Below, piece by piece: positions 22,626 to 35,036 of a stretch of DNA of 64,000 nt. The notes beneath the pieces are model-generated. The model did not search any database. It saw nothing but the letters and a program-made list of their open reading frames with translations, and was not told where the DNA came from. Where the stretch lies: assembly GCA_033964015.1 (NCBI GenBank), contig CM066916.1, forward strand, positions 32,381,404 to 32,445,403, read 5' to 3'. Position numbers and translations under genes: made by a program. Source of the DNA: Scolanthus callimorphus. Taxonomy: Eukaryota > Cnidaria > Anthozoa > Actiniaria > Edwardsiidae. Within the stretch, counting starts at the first letter, position 1. Each line of letters starts with the position of its first letter.

Positions 22626-23806
22626 GATACTCCAAATTAGACGGCCAGCCTGCGCCTCGTCCAATTTCAGAAGTTCCTCTGAATCATCAAATTTTGTCTT
22701 AATTGGACAGCATGGATTTCTATTATATATACTAGTCGCTTTGCCTAAGCGAAAATATGTCGTTCTGTAGGCGAATTTTGCAACATTTTTTCAGAGGGTC
22801 GCCATCGAAAACGTTAACTTTTTGTACCACGCAATGGTCCCAGCCCTCCATGGAATTTCTTAAAATATGATTCGGAATGTCGTGTGTTCCGCGTGGTTGT
22901 GCTTTGTCTGTTATTATGCGCAGGAATAAATTAATTAATAATAATAGGAGAAACTTCCCAAAGAAGTTTGAACAATGAATCGAAGTTAGTGCGCGTTCAC
23001 TACTTGATGGAAGTGTCGCAGAAGTCTTTTTTCTCTTAAATGCGGTTTCAAAGTCTCGTAACTTGAAAAGGTGAGCTAAAGGCGTCGTCATTTTATGTAA
23101 TTCTCTTTTTCTTCTTGTTAAGGACTGTATGAATAGGTGTATAAGGAGTATATGGTCTTTTTGTTTATTTACTCATGTTCGATTCCTGGATGTTTTCTAA
23201 TGCCTTAGAGTTGAAGTTTTACTTAGCGTCCAAAATTGCATCAAAAGCATCTGGTCGCGTTTGCGTTGCGTTGTCAATTTGATCCTCTTGTCGATAAAGA
23301 CTTTCCTAATTCTACCCTATACAAGGTTTTCGTTTTTCCTGGAAAAGATACATAATTATGTCACATACATAAAATGGACACGTCAAGAAACAATAATCTG
23401 ATAATGTCAGTCAGCTTTTGTTAGAAAAGTAGCAAAACTGTACTGCTTTGATTGACGGAAGCCTATTAACTGCGTGTCATTCGCTGGCGTTACGTTCTGT
23501 ATGCGTTGGCTTCCCATTTCTATCAATTTAAAAAAACATACATCAGGTACGGTAAGATTAATATTTTCGCTTTAAAAAGACTGAATGCTATATTATTGAA
23601 CTTTTTAGACACTTCAACTAGCATGTTGTTTTCTGAATGACAGGTAAATTTTTCAAGTTCACCGCATGTATTATGTATTTGTGTATCGCAAAACAAACGC
23701 AAGAAAATTTAAATAAATTTAGTTAGAAAAGGCTGGACTCCTGGTGACTCGTAGCTTCCATCAAGAGAAAGGCGCAGAACAAAGAAAAGAAACCAGTGTT
23801 CTTCAG

Positions 23807-23944
23807 CGGCGTAGCCAGGAATTTCTGAAGGGGGGCCGGATAGTGAAAAAATGGGACGAAAATGCTCAAATTTCCTCCAGCAAATACAGTAAATGTATGG
23901 GAAAATTTCCGAGAAAGCCCCCCCCCCCCCCCTGGCTACGCCCC
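23807..23944. mobile_element. MITE with GGCGTAGCCAGG ends
   Basis: The left end GGCGTAGCCAGGAATTTC and right end CCTGGCTACGCCCC form an inverted pair around AATTTCCTCCAGCAAATACAG. A C-tract lies next to the right end. One end of the same family is seen near 59153 (GGGGCGTAGCCAG). Confidence 0.6.
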
Positions 23945-24392
23945 TGTTCTTCACTCTCGTTTCTACGGGAATTCCTTAAACCCAAGGTGTAGCCCGACCT
24001 TCAAAATGATACTAATTCAACAGCGCAAGTTTTCAAGCAGTCACACATGGCATTACAGCAAAAAACCCGCATAAAAGAACAAGTGGATTAAGAACACTCA
24101 TGCTGTAATTTGGTGAAAAAGGTACCTAGACTTAAGAACGCATTCAGCCTGGAAAATTAAAATTGTTCTTGTATAAAAATATTGCTGCGACTTAGATTCT
24201 AAGAATACTGAGTAGATTTCACAGCAGGTACTTTATGGGGAATTCCAGGGAACATTTAGCAATTGTTTTTAGACTTGACTGATTATTGTTGTTACTAAAT
24301 GACTGTTACCTTCTGTCAATCACACTTCACACTATTTGACTCTTGGTAGTGTATGCAGTATTTGATGATAAACAATTTTAAGAATACGTTAA

Positions 24393-24539
24393 GTAATATT
24401 TAAAAGCCGACTATGAGGACTTGACGGGATTTCAAAGTCCGCGCGCAATTAGGTCCAGTCCGAGGCGAAGCCGAGGACTGGAACTAATTGCGTGGGCTTT
24501 GAAATCCAGTCAAGTCCGAACAGGAGGCTTTTGAATTAC
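24393..24539. mobile_element. Palindromic MITE, TTAA-flanked
   Basis: TTAA precedes GTAATATTTAAAAGCC and follows GGCTTTTGAATTAC. The inner arms (GGATTTCAAAG and CTTTGAAATCC) close on CCGAGGCGAAGCCGAGG, whose centre GCGAAGC is known to form an exceptionally stable DNA mini-hairpin. Confidence 0.72.
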
Positions 24540-25680
24540 TTAAAATACTCAATAATTATTAATGACCTAATTAGCCAACACAGAGGGAAAACGATCAATG
24601 TTGAAACATCTCCATTTATATATTTTTGTATCGGATTACGTCACAACTTGTGGCATTGACCAATCAGGCGTCGGTATTTTTCAAAACTTGCAACATGTCG
24701 CGATTTGTTGCGAGACAAGTTGTTTGGTCAGGTGGTAAAACCCGCAGCATCGCTCTTCAGCTTGTTTTGCAACAATGTTGCGAGACAAGTTGAGCGATTT
24801 TGTTGCCCGTTTTACCTCGCCTTTAGTCAGGCTGTCACCAGACCCTCCCCTGCGAGGTTGCAAGCCGGAAAGCTCTGCATGAGTACGGAATGAGTTGCGC
24901 AGATCGCAAGATTTTGTCACAGTGCGCTAGCAATAATTTGACAGTGAATTTTTGACAGAGCTCGAACTGTTGACACCAGAAACATATAAGTGAGTTGAAA
25001 CGTGTAACACACATACATTGCTTTAGTGCCAAGCTGCGGAATATTCGCAGAATAAACAATTGAACTGATTTTGAAAATAATGTTGTTGAAAGACTTCAAG
25101 ATGTTAAATGTTAGTATATTATCACTTTCCACTGTTGCTCTACTTTATTTAAGCGAAAAATGAAATATTATGCAAAGAAAACCTGCTTGGATAAGCAGTC
25201 AAGAGTTCATTATTGACCAAATATGGTCATAAACTCGATACGAATAATCCGAAGCTTGGTTCACCGTTACATGTTTCAACTAACTTTCCATAATTGGAAA
25301 TCCAGAAGTTTTCCAAGCTCGTTTCTCGCCCTAAATTGTTAAAACGTTCGTCAAAACTTGCAGATTTTGGAGAGAAACGCTGCTCGTCTAGGCCGCTGTA
25401 TTTGTTTTGGTTCCCAAGAGCTCGGAAATACCTACACAGGTAGCCCGTGTCACGCACGGCCCTTGATGTTAACCTTTAAAATTACAATCTATTATTTTAA
25501 TTTTACTTATTTTAACTGTTATTTTAATTCAGAAACTTTGATGGTGTTAGATTGTTGGACGGGCAGTGGCACCATATATGTGTCAAGTGGGCCAGTAACC
25601 ATGGCAACTGGAAGGTGTATTTTGACGGTGTTGTCCCCTCTTCGGGCAATGGAACCGAACTGGCCAGGTATGACTGTTAA

Positions 25681-25908
25681 AGAGCCCGTGTAAGCCACTC
25701 CTTTGTTATTGTTTTCTTTCGATATTTGATTAACGAAGTACGTGTAGAAATCTCTTAATAAACATCCAAAAACAAAGTTTCAGATTTGATTTACTCAATT
25801 CAATCGAGAACATTGCTCCATATTCTCTAAATCAGCCGATGGAAATGGATGCTTTCTCCGACTTGGTATGTTGCTTATGCTAACAAAATGGCGGCTGACA
25901 CAGGCTCT
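25681..25908. mobile_element. MITE, AGAGCC family, in the pentraxin intron
   Basis: TTAA then AGAGCCCGTGTAAGCCACTC at the left; GGCTGACACAGGCTCT at the right. It is in the opposite orientation to the 13.8-kb copy and starts 13 bp after the exon donor. Confidence 0.72.
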
Positions 25909-26134
25909 AACCAACAGTAAAGGAGTGCCAATTTTGTTTTGTTTTGTTTCGACCGCAGTTTTAAATAATTGGGAAAGAGGAAACGCAGGGAGCCCGCGCG
26001 TAAAAAAATAACAGCACTTCTTCATATACTCGAAGCCCAAGTATTAGGGTAGCATTAATGCACTAATCACTAATGTGTTGCCTTTCCTTCTTTAGAGGGC
26101 GATGGCAAGCATATCCTCTCGATAAGTCTGAATA

Positions 26135-26506
26135 GACCTTTTCCAAAATGGCCGCCGCAAATGTCTTAGAATTAAACTTACTAAAAATCAAATACTGGCA
26201 CTAGAAAGATTATCCTTACATTAGTAATCCTTTAAATTTTCGTTATGCCAAATGCCATGTCGGCTGAGAAATCAGAGTCTGAAAACTGAAAATTTTACAG
26301 ATTTGTATGACTGGGGGCATGACGCATACCCTAGTCATACAAACGCCTGTAAATTTTCAAATTTTCAACGTTCGTTTTCTCGGAAGATATTGGATATAAT
26401 GCAGCGAAATTTTGTAGTTTTACTAAAGTGATGTGTGTTCTAGTGCTGGTGTTCATTTTTAACAAAAATCGATTTGAATTTTTGGCGGCCATTTTGGAAA
26501 AAGGTT
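26135..26506. mobile_element. MITE with TA duplication, CCAAAATGGC ends
   Basis: GACCTTTTCCAAAATGGC at the left and GCCATTTTGGAAAAAGGTT at the right are flanked by TA. An inner pair (TTTGTATGACTGGG and CTAGTCATACAAA) shows that the element is a near-complete palindrome. Confidence 0.65.
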
Positions 26507-26561
26507 TATTGCTTCGAGATATATTTCCGGTTAAAATCGCGCGCATTGGCATATATCAAAA

Positions 26562-27029
26562 CATTCTCGTACCCCCCTGAGCTCACCAAACCGGCTCGTC
26601 TGGCTCGCTGGGGAGGCTCTGGGGACATCCTTTTGAGGGCCGTCGGTGATTGGCTGATTTTGATCGTTGGGCGGGGCACACGCAGAAATTTATTTCTCTC
26701 ACCGGCTCTGTATCAAATCTTGCGCATGCGCTAATGGCTGTCACCAGAGCCTGCGGCCCCAATCTCGTACCCAGAGCCCGTCATCTTTTGGCCAGCGGCA
26801 AGAATCAGGGCTCTGGGGGAATCGATTTTTTTAAAACCCAGATTCTGGGTTACCGGTTTGATTGTTGTATGAAAGTTCGTTACGTTTTTGAACTACCACG
26901 CATGCTCACAAATCGGATTCCCCCAGGGCCCTGAATCTTGCCGCTGACCAAAATATGACGGGCTCTGGGTACGAGGTTGCTGCGGCCCCCGCGAAGCCGA
27001 CGAGCCGGGAAACTCTGGGTTCGAGAATG
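26562..27029. mobile_element. Mutator-like MITE, outer element of a nest
   Basis: The ends are CATTCTCGTACCC and GGGTTCGAGAATG, flanked by ATATCAAAA (26553-26561) and ATATAAAAA (27030-27038), a 9-bp duplication with one change. Internal CCGGCTCGTC and GACGAGCCGG extend the terminal repeats. Nine-bp duplications are typical of Mutator-like elements. It carries the nested element 26760-26979. Confidence 0.78.
26760..26979. mobile_element. Mutator-like MITE nested in another
   Basis: The ends CAATCTCGTACCCAGAGCCC and GGGCTCTGGGTACGAGGTTG are flanked on both sides by CTGCGGCCC (26751-26759, 26980-26988), a perfect 9-bp target duplication. It shares TCGTACCCAGAGC with the element it entered. Confidence 0.85.
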
Positions 27030-27977
27030 ATATAAAAAATAAGCTGTCATTTTTGCCAAATGGCTATAAGGGGACTGGATTGAGCAGCGCTGGTTCCCTG
27101 TGGATGCTCGAAGTAGATCTGGCTGGGCTTATAAGCTAGATCAACGAGAATGCATCGAAAAATCAAGTCGCTAAAATGTCTGGAAGTTTTCGCTCAAAAT
27201 TCAGCGTTTGTTCTGGCAAAGGTCGCCGAAATTCTTATCATTAGAAGGGGACCTACCGTCACTTCCAAATAAGCTAAATACTTCTAAATTTGGTTTTGGT
27301 CGTGAGCGTTTCAAAAACGACGGTTTTGTTCAGCGTGTTTTTGATAATAGGTCATGGTTTTGTAAAAGTCCGTACTAAACAGCGTACCGATGAAACTCGG
27401 TCAAGAACCGCGGTATTGGGAATCATTTACTCATTAGAAAGTGACAGTTCTCTCTGTTTCTACTAAATAGAGACGCCTAGGGACGAGGCAGGACAGATGG
27501 TCCTTTTTACAAGAATTTCTGTCGAACGTGGCAAGAAAACGGTGAAAATGTTATTAATACCTTGTAATAATTACAGAGACTCGAGTTATCGATCGTTGTT
27601 AAACACAGCTAGTCCACACGCGGCTCGACCCAGTCCACCACCAAAGTACAATAAACAAAAACCACAGGGATTCACTGATATATACCTTGTTCTGAACCGT
27701 TCCCGATTTCGTTTTAGTGGCTTCACCATCATCGACGGAATCTTCCTCCTCGCGCAAGACCAATCAGTCTTTCACTGGTAACATCACCGGTGTGAACATG
27801 TGGGACAGACAACTAAGTGACCAGGAAATCATTACAATGTCTACAAAGTGCCACTCAGGGGAGGGAAACGTCGTAAATTGGCCCGACTTTTGGTTTACAT
27901 CCAAGAGCCCGGACGTCAAGCGTGTGACTCCATCTGAATGCTAAAAGTGAAGCTTGAGATTTGTGTGGGATATTGAC

Positions 27978-28434
27978 CCGGGGGGGGACTCCCATATTTT
28001 TTGACCGGGGATGATCGTCAGAAATTTTCAGTTTCACCCCTAAAAGATACCAAACATGGCGGGCCATGGCGTGGCTCAAAAAATTTATTACCCTAAAAGA
28101 TACCCTAAAACATGAGTTCTTATGTACCAAGTAGGCGCGAAGGACACAGGTAAAGGTGAAGATACCCATCAAGAAATTTCCGTGTTTGTCTCTAATTTAT
28201 CGTCTACTAGAATCGAATAATCTCTCTTCTTACACGGTTTTTAGAAGCACTATCATAAGAAAAAACAATTTGGACACAGTTTCGGCCCTAAAAGATACCA
28301 ATCTCCCTAAAATTTATTGAAGATCACGATCACCCCTAAAAGAGACCAAACCATCGTGATTTTAACCCCTAAAAGATACGACGATCATCCCCGGTCAAAA
28401 AGTATGGGAGTCCCCCCCCCCCCCCCCCCCCCGG
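27978..28434. mobile_element. G/C-capped MITE with 10-bp target duplication
   Basis: Runs from CCGGGGG..GGGACTCCCATA to TATGGGAGTCCC..CCCGG and is flanked by GGATATTGAC on each side (27968-27977, 28435-28444). Next to the caps lie GACCGGGGATGATCGTC and its complement. CCCTAAAAGATAC occurs at least four times inside. It sits 33 bp after the pentraxin stop codon. Related copies: 28616-29062, about 40605-40815 and 49626-50015. Confidence 0.82.
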
Positions 28435-28615
28435 GGATATTGACACAAGACGTATTGCATGTGCATTGTGTGACGAATTATATAAATGTATTAAGGGAGC
28501 ACGAGCCTCACAAGTCAGTGCTAACATGTCCTCAAACTACACAGGGAATCTAATTTGTCACTGGCAGAAACCCATGGGAAAAGATGAATTTCCCAAGACA
28601 CAAGGATAGAAAGTG

Positions 28616-29062
28616 CCCGGGGAGGGGGCTCCTATATTTTTTGGTCGGGGATGATCGTCGGAAATTTTCAGTATCACCCCTAAAAGATACCAAACATGGC
28701 GTGGCTCAAATAATTTCTTACCCTAAAAGATGGAGGCCGTGTGTGCCAAGTAGGCGCGAAGGAGACAGGCAACAGGTAGAAGATCCCCATCAAGAAACTT
28801 TCCGTGTTTGAAGAAAATCTGCCTTTAATGTTTTCTATTTTATCATCTTCTCATCGAGTAATCTCCTTATTTTACACGGCTTTAGGACCACCATCATGAG
28901 ACAAAACAATTTGGACACATATTTCAGCCCTCAAAGATACCAATCTCCCTAATTTTATTGAAGATTAAGATCACCCCTAAAAAGAGACCAAGGCCTGATT
29001 TTAACCCCTAAAAGATAAGACGATCATTCCCGACCAAAAATACAGGGGGGGGGGGGGGGGGG
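28616..29062. mobile_element. G/C-capped MITE, second copy
   Basis: Begins CCCGGGGAGGGGGCTCCTATA and ends with a G run of about 20, with internal CCCCTAAAAGATACC copies. It is only 181 bp from the first copy and in the same arrangement. A target duplication is not clear. Confidence 0.72.
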
Positions 29063-29291
29063 TGTTCGGAATTTACATGGTGACAAACATGGATAAACCG
29101 AATTCCGAACACTTGCCATGTGTCTGTTTCATGGGGAATGCAGGTTTGGCTCGGCCCAACTAGTCATGCAACTAGGACAGGCATTAGCAAGAACCGCAAA
29201 CCCAATGCTAAAACCAAATGATTCATCGATTTTGTCACAGTTAGCATATTATCATGCTGCGCTGACCAATTGCTGTAATCCAGTTCCACTG

Positions 29292-29495
29292 AGACCCCGT
29301 CCACACTACACCGTTTTGAAACGAAAACGGATACTTTTTGCTCCGAATACGGCTATCGTCCACACTACAACGCGAAAACGATCACCGAAAACGGCGAAAA
29401 CAATGCGAAACCGATAAGTGTGGACGCAAATCTTTTTGAAAACGGAGCAAAAAGTATTTGTTTTCGTTTGAAACCGGTGTAGCGTGGACGGGGTC
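29292..29495. mobile_element. Palindromic MITE, GACCCCGTCCACAC ends
   Basis: AGACCCCGTCCACACTACAC at the left and GTGTAGCGTGGACGGGGTCT at the right, with AACGAAAACGG-type inner arms. Confidence 0.75.
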
Positions 29496-29758
29496 TGAGA
29501 AGGCAATCAATAAACATTATCTTATGTCCTTAATACCGTCTTGATCGATGGTGATTGATTTAATTTTTCTTGGAATCCTCTTAATAAAAACCGCATCCAG
29601 ATAAGGCCTATTCCACGCTTTATCGAATCTAGGCAAAGATAAACTGCAGAACACAAATAATAAACTGTTTGCCGCACTTCGTCAGTGGTGATTGCTAAAA
29701 GCCGCGATCGATGCTTGCATCCAGAATGCGCGCGCATTTCGAAAATCCAATCACGCGC

Positions 29759-29840
29759 CATTCTCGAACACAGAGTTCCCCGGCTCGTAACCACACGCGG
29801 GGCAGGCTCTAATGACAGACTGACGCACGCGCGAGGTTTA
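29759..29840. mobile_element. Fragment of a Mutator-like MITE
   Basis: CATTCTCGAACACAGAGTTC followed by CCGGCTCGTAACC matches the left end of the 26562 and 39401 elements. No matching right end is near. Confidence 0.55.
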
Positions 29841-29849
29841 ATACAGAGC

Positions 29850-32800
29850 CGTTGAGAGAAACAACTATCTGCGCATGCCCCAACATTTTCGCGCGGCCAA
29901 ACACACCTTGGCCAAAAACTCGAAATTTGCTTGTTTCGGCGGCATATCAAGAAAGTGCTGTCGTTTTTATGGCAAATCCGCGCGGGTTGCCTGTGGTGGT
30001 CAAAACGTGACTCAGGCCCCTCGGCGGGTAAAAACAAAATGGCGACCAAGAGAAGGATGTTTCTCGAGTATCTGCAAGTTTTGGTCAATTTTCCTGCTTT
30101 TTTCGCTAAAATATGAGGAAAAGTACTTACAGACCTTCCAAATAAGGTAAGGGGGAATTTCCTAATAAGGAAGTTTTGCAACGTCGGCAAAACGACAGCT
30201 TTTGGCGAAATTTTCTTGATATGAAAGTTATAAATTTTGTCGTTTTTGTGCCCGATGTCTATTTTTACGGCAAAGTATGCGGCGACTTCACTCTATTAGT
30301 GAAATTGATACTGATAAAGTATCAACCTTTCCATGATGCATTGCGCGCCGTATGTTTATATCGTTCCTTGACATCTCAACTGAGAAAATAGATTGAGAGG
30401 CCAATAGATTAATTTAAGCTTTTGAACAGTTATTTCTGTTTTGTTATGATAAACACCACGGCACGCAATTATGGCATTATGGAGAAAGTGTAATGGGCCT
30501 TTAATGCTGAAGCTTCACTACTCATTATTACTTTGCTGTTCTGTTGAAAGATCTAATCCGTCGTAAATTGTAGAGTAGTAAAGGCCGCGCTTTACACTTG
30601 AAATTTTGTTAAAATCGCAGCAAGTTGCAAAAAGTTTCGATGAGTAAACGCGAATGGTTTATTTAAGCCCTTATACAATATACACTAGGCATTTCTTTAA
30701 TTTTAAGCTTTGAATCTTCTACTAATCTGTTTCTCGAGCGTTTTAATGCGATGGTTCGAGATGCTGAAGAATCTAATGAGTCTCATTGAGCCTTATGTAT
30801 TTTTTTTCTTTCGTGCCTATATATTGTTAGTGTATCCATATACCGTCAGAAACATATAAGTGAGTTGAAACTAAGTTATATGTTTCTGATACCGTGTAAT
30901 TGGTTTTGTATGGAATAAAGAATTATTACTAACTTTTCCCCTGATATAGCGTTTGGCCGGGATACGTTGTCACTGGAAAAAGCAGCAAAGCTTGGTGCGC
31001 TAGGGAGTATGGGTAAATATTTATTTGAATTTCTCTAAAATATTAGAAACAAACATGCTTAGAAATGTGCTGAAATTTAATGATTTTACCTGTGGTTTCG
31101 AAAACTGTCTGAATTCAGATCAAACAGTAGCAGTTTAGATGCCCCCATTATCCTTTGCGCTCCTACCTTATAGGCTTTTTGGGTGATAACGTTTCCCGGA
31201 AACGGTATATAATTTTCTATTTTAAACTCATGTACATTGAAACAGAAATGTATAAATATTGTCTTGTTTTTACTTTGACTCCCAAAAACAACGAATCGAA
31301 GATTCAGGTCTCTCGCCCGCGAGGGACGATTTGTTTTGACCAACAATCCTTTGCGTGCCGTGAGTTGAGATCGGCTGGTATGTGCGTGTGTTTTGAGAAT
31401 CACGAGAGGTCAACTCCTGAATGGACTTGATTTGTTTTTCATTCTTTATCTCGCGTAAATGCTAAGCCGACGCCGATTGAGTTACTATTAACGGAAAGTA
31501 GACTCAATTAATAAGAAATATGATTCGCTTCAGATTCAGATTTTAAGGAGCTTCAACTTTTCTCTTTCAATTTGATTTTTGAATGGAAGAGCTGAGAGTA
31601 CTATACGTCAGGTTTTAGTGTCCTGCGGGATTTTCAACTGAAACGTAACAGAGTTTACGTTTTATGCAGCACGGCGAAACATACATAAAGCTTGTACACA
31701 GACATTCACTACTGCACAGTCACAACCGTATTATAGGCGCGTCTAGTGTAGCTCATTTTGCGTCAGGTCAATCGATTGTTACGCCGGATGATTAACTTCC
31801 ATATATAGCAGTGAAACCCAAGCTTGTTTGGAATGCAATAAGGAATGTACAACCACTTGCATTCGCTTGCTAGGAGCAACAGGGAATTGCTACGTCAATC
31901 AAATCAAGAACAGCTAAAGGATTCCCTGTGATTGAGTAATACAAGTTATGAATCGTTGCCTGTGAGTTTAGAAATCAATCAGGTTGTGCTGGCTTTGCAA
32001 TACGGTGTAGCTCTCCATCAAGGCGTGGGCAATGCCAGTGCAAACCTGATAGCTGCTAAATCATCGATGCATAGGCCTGCTATTGCTGAGCACACAGCAA
32101 CACCTACAATTGTAGGCTCTTCCTTTTTCTCCTCACACCACTGGTCTCTCCGCTTCGTAAGCTTCTACCATTGTGGATTAGCGAGTTAGAACAACTAAAG
32201 ACTTAAGGTTAGTGGTTTGCCTAATGCTGCTTATATTACCAACCCTACAGAGAAATCACATCATTTGAATTCTGTAGAAAATAAACTTAAACTTGCCGAG
32301 TTTCTAAGTAATCACTTTATTTATTTTCAGTACTATTCCATATGTGATTTCTAAACAAAAACCAAGGCTTTTCCATTCTTTAGTTCTGCTATTTTATGCA
32401 ATCCGGCACCAGACAGCTCCCCGGTGCACTGCAATTACAAATATTTTAATTCGTCGAAAAAATATTCATGCTCCGCGACACATGTTCCCTGGTTTAAGAC
32501 AAGAATTGTTTTAATATCAGTAAAAAGCTATGGAGCTTGACAGATTGAACAGACACTACTGATAAAAAAAAGACAACTGCAGAGATATGCTATTTGCGGT
32601 GAACAGCTTGCTATTTTCTATCAATTGAGCCGAGCTCACCCTAGAGTTGTCGTGCTATCAGAGCTAGTAACATTAGCTCGAGGCACTTCAACAAGTGAAA
32701 CCAAAATCACCACAATTGCTTTACAAATACTGCACGTCCTGAATGTTTTCAACAATAACAACATATATGAAGCTTTGAAGCTTGTATAATGTGCAGTATA

Positions 32801-34489
32801 AGTATTTTATTATAGGCATTGGTTGATTGTTTAATCCGTATGAAGAAACAGATTGTCGGTTCGACAGTTATATGGCTGTGATTTGTGTAGATTAGGGCCG
32901 AGTGAAGCATTTGGTCTCTACGGCACCGCTGTTTGCTATTCTATAACCAGGGAAATCATTGAAAATGTTGTTTAGGTGTGCCTATATAACTACCACCTCG
33001 AAAAAAGAATCATCCGACAGGGAATATTATTTATGTACAAAACATCTTGCAGGAATCGCTTAAGAGACATATCGAGAAAATGTTGGTGAACTCTGTTGAA
33101 CTCTTCAGACATTGTTGATGTGCGTTCTAATAGTATGTGACACAAGCGATTATATTCACGATACTCGACAATTGTATTGAAACCCCCATAAAAGCCACGT
33201 TTTAAATTATCCGGTCTTGACTTTCAGGCACAAAATTTAACGTGATCTGCGTGATGTCGTGAAAACTGAAGTAGAAAAAGTGAATCTGAAATGTGATTGG
33301 CTCATAGCATAAGATCCATTTACTAAAGTATGCGATGAAATCGCTCTTGCCCTTTCGCCAAAAACCATTGAACATTTTGAAATTCCAATATCATAACCTA
33401 CTACCTTTTACATCACTGCAATTTTCACAATTCTGCGAACTCTACGCCTACTAACAAACCGCGGTTTGGCTTCCGTCAATCAAACAAGTGAACAACTCCG
33501 GGTCTGAAGCTTTGATAGATCTTGTGAACTGATAGGGGCTAGCTAGGCTTCAAAACGTAATTTTTCACTATAAAATGCAAACCAAACTCAGAAAACATGC
33601 GGGACTTGACTTAAAAGGTTTGATTGACGGAAGCCAAAACGCAGATTGGCGTTTGGAAATGTCAAGTTGGAGTTCGCAGATTTATGAAAATCGCAGTAAA
33701 CGCTTTTAAGCGAAACTACTGAGTTTAGGACCTTTATTTATATATCAAAAGTTGATGGAACGTGATAACACAACCAGACCATAAAGCTAAGCGTCTACAT
33801 TCATATTGATATCGAACATCGTTGTTCAGTGGGATTAGTAGAAACCCACTCGCATACTATCATGAATCCTGCAATCTGATTGGCTCCCCTATCGCGACAG
33901 ACATTGAGTATTGAAAATGCTAGCGTAGAACTTTACTAAAAAACATTAATATAAATATTTTAGATATTTATTTTTCATTAGTAAAATCATTGCAGCCCCA
34001 GGACCGACTGAATCGGGATTTACTTTACAATATAGAATTTCAAATATTTCAAATAGAACTAATATCTAATAATAATAGTGCAGCAAGAAATCAACTGGAC
34101 TCGTTCTCGTTGCATCTATGAGTCAAATAGTCAACTCGGCGCCTCTAGCTCGTAATAGAGCTCGTAGTGTAAATAACAGTTTGCTTTTTCGTGGTCAGAA
34201 GTTCACGCATTTATATTTAACTGTTATTGTAAAGTGAGCAGTTTTGTCTGCTAATGTTGGTCAGGTATCTGAAGGAGCAGCTGCGACCTGATTGTTTGTT
34301 TCATTGATTTCTTGCTCGTCTGAAGGGGCGATGCGATTCAAGCCCTGTTTTGTTCAACTCTTTTTCCGGAGGTCTATAAACAGTGCTGTGATGTATGCTG
34401 TGATGTTTCCTTGTTTACCTTTCTGATTGTGAATGTGTATGTCTGAGACAGTGAGGCTTTGTTTACCTCTCTGACTGTTTCCAAAATAA
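29850..34489. other. No gene recognised
   Basis: Unique-looking, AT-rich DNA. A repeat piece (AGAAACATATAAGTGAGTTG) occurs at 24978 and 30848, next to its inverted partner (ATATGTTTCTGA at 30882). A 60-bp splice-like open stretch at 30952-31011 is discussed under rejected items. Around 34090-34150 a short inverted-repeat unit (CTATGAGTCAAATAGTCAAC) recurs, as at 41095. Confidence 0.4.
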
Positions 34490-34491
34490 TA

Positions 34492-34643
34492 GAGCAGATT
34501 TCGTATGACTGTGAAAAGTGCCGCGGCAAAGTTGTGTCGCGCCGCCACCGTGCGGTTATCTACAACAGGCCCGGAACCGTGCCGCGAACGCGACAGTGCC
34601 GCGCCGTGTCGCGGCACTTTTCACAGTCATACGAAATCTGTTC
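34492..34643. mobile_element. Palindromic MITE with TA duplication
   Basis: GAGCAGATTTCGTATGACTG and its near-exact complement at the right, both flanked by TA. The inner arms are GTGCCGCGGCA and GTGTCGCGGCAC. An isolated left end of the family is present at about 59272. Confidence 0.75.
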
Positions 34644-35036
34644 TATGTAATTAAAGAGTACTTAAACTGTGTAGAGTGCAAACAGTATAAGTATGACAAA
34701 TTATTAAAGCTAAATTGTAATAGTCAGTTTCACTAACAAAAAAGTGTGGTTACTCTTGAGCGCTACAGCCAGAAAGAAAAGGAGAAGGGAATGTCAAAGT
34801 TACGCTTCAACTATTTCACTGAATTTAATGGTGGTTCATAGCACCTATTTTTTTCACGAAATTGTAGAAAACAGTACTATTAAAGTAAATAGTTTTTCAT
34901 ACTAATATTGTTGGCACTCTAGTACAGCCGATATCTATAAATCAATCAATCGATGTGTAAACCTCTGCACTAGATAATTATAAGATAATTGGAACCACGC
35001 CCTGTGTAGGATTTTTTTGGCCATCGGGTAAATTAA

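Larger units (their letters stand above)
25533..27944 (+). pseudogene. Pentraxin/LamG-like gene, 3' part, frameshifted
   Basis: Exon 25533-25667 (AATTCAG acceptor, CCAG-GTATGA donor) encodes NFDGVRLLDGQWHHICVKWA followed by GNWKVYFDGVVPSSGNG, a clear pentraxin/LamG strand pattern with the HHICVxW motif. The last exon, 27718-27944 (GTTTTAG acceptor), ends QSFTGNITGVNMWDRQLSDQ.., then a Cys-containing tail (KCHSGEGNVVNWPDFW) and a stop. The exon phases match (both 2), and the incoming frame reads SGFTIIDGIFLLAQDQ, which fits the usual GGxLxLGQDQD segment. That frame then hits a stop at 27779-27781, while the conserved C-terminus is in another frame. About ten residues expected between QDQ and QSF are also missing. 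So either a small deletion has broken this copy or the assembly has an error. Proteins of this family are usually secreted calcium-binding lectin-like molecules. Upstream exons were not found. Confidence 0.75.

Noticed and set aside
22732..23091. Frame starting MTTPLAHLFKLRDF as the first exon of the homeobox gene
   Set aside because: Acceptable start context but no GT donor in a fitting place and no known homeobox N-terminal motif.
29522..30190. 222-codon minus-strand open frame
   Set aside because: It runs through a Mutator-like MITE fragment (29759-29840) and has no family motif, codon pattern or splice context; probably chance.
30952..31011. Possible 60-bp exon (GATATAG acceptor, ATGG-GTAAAT donor; FGRDTLSLEKAAKLGALG)
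   Set aside because: Open in two frames and unaccompanied by any neighbouring exon; not strong enough to call.
31932..32189. 85-codon plus-strand frame
   Set aside because: No recognisable family, splice sites or conserved pattern.
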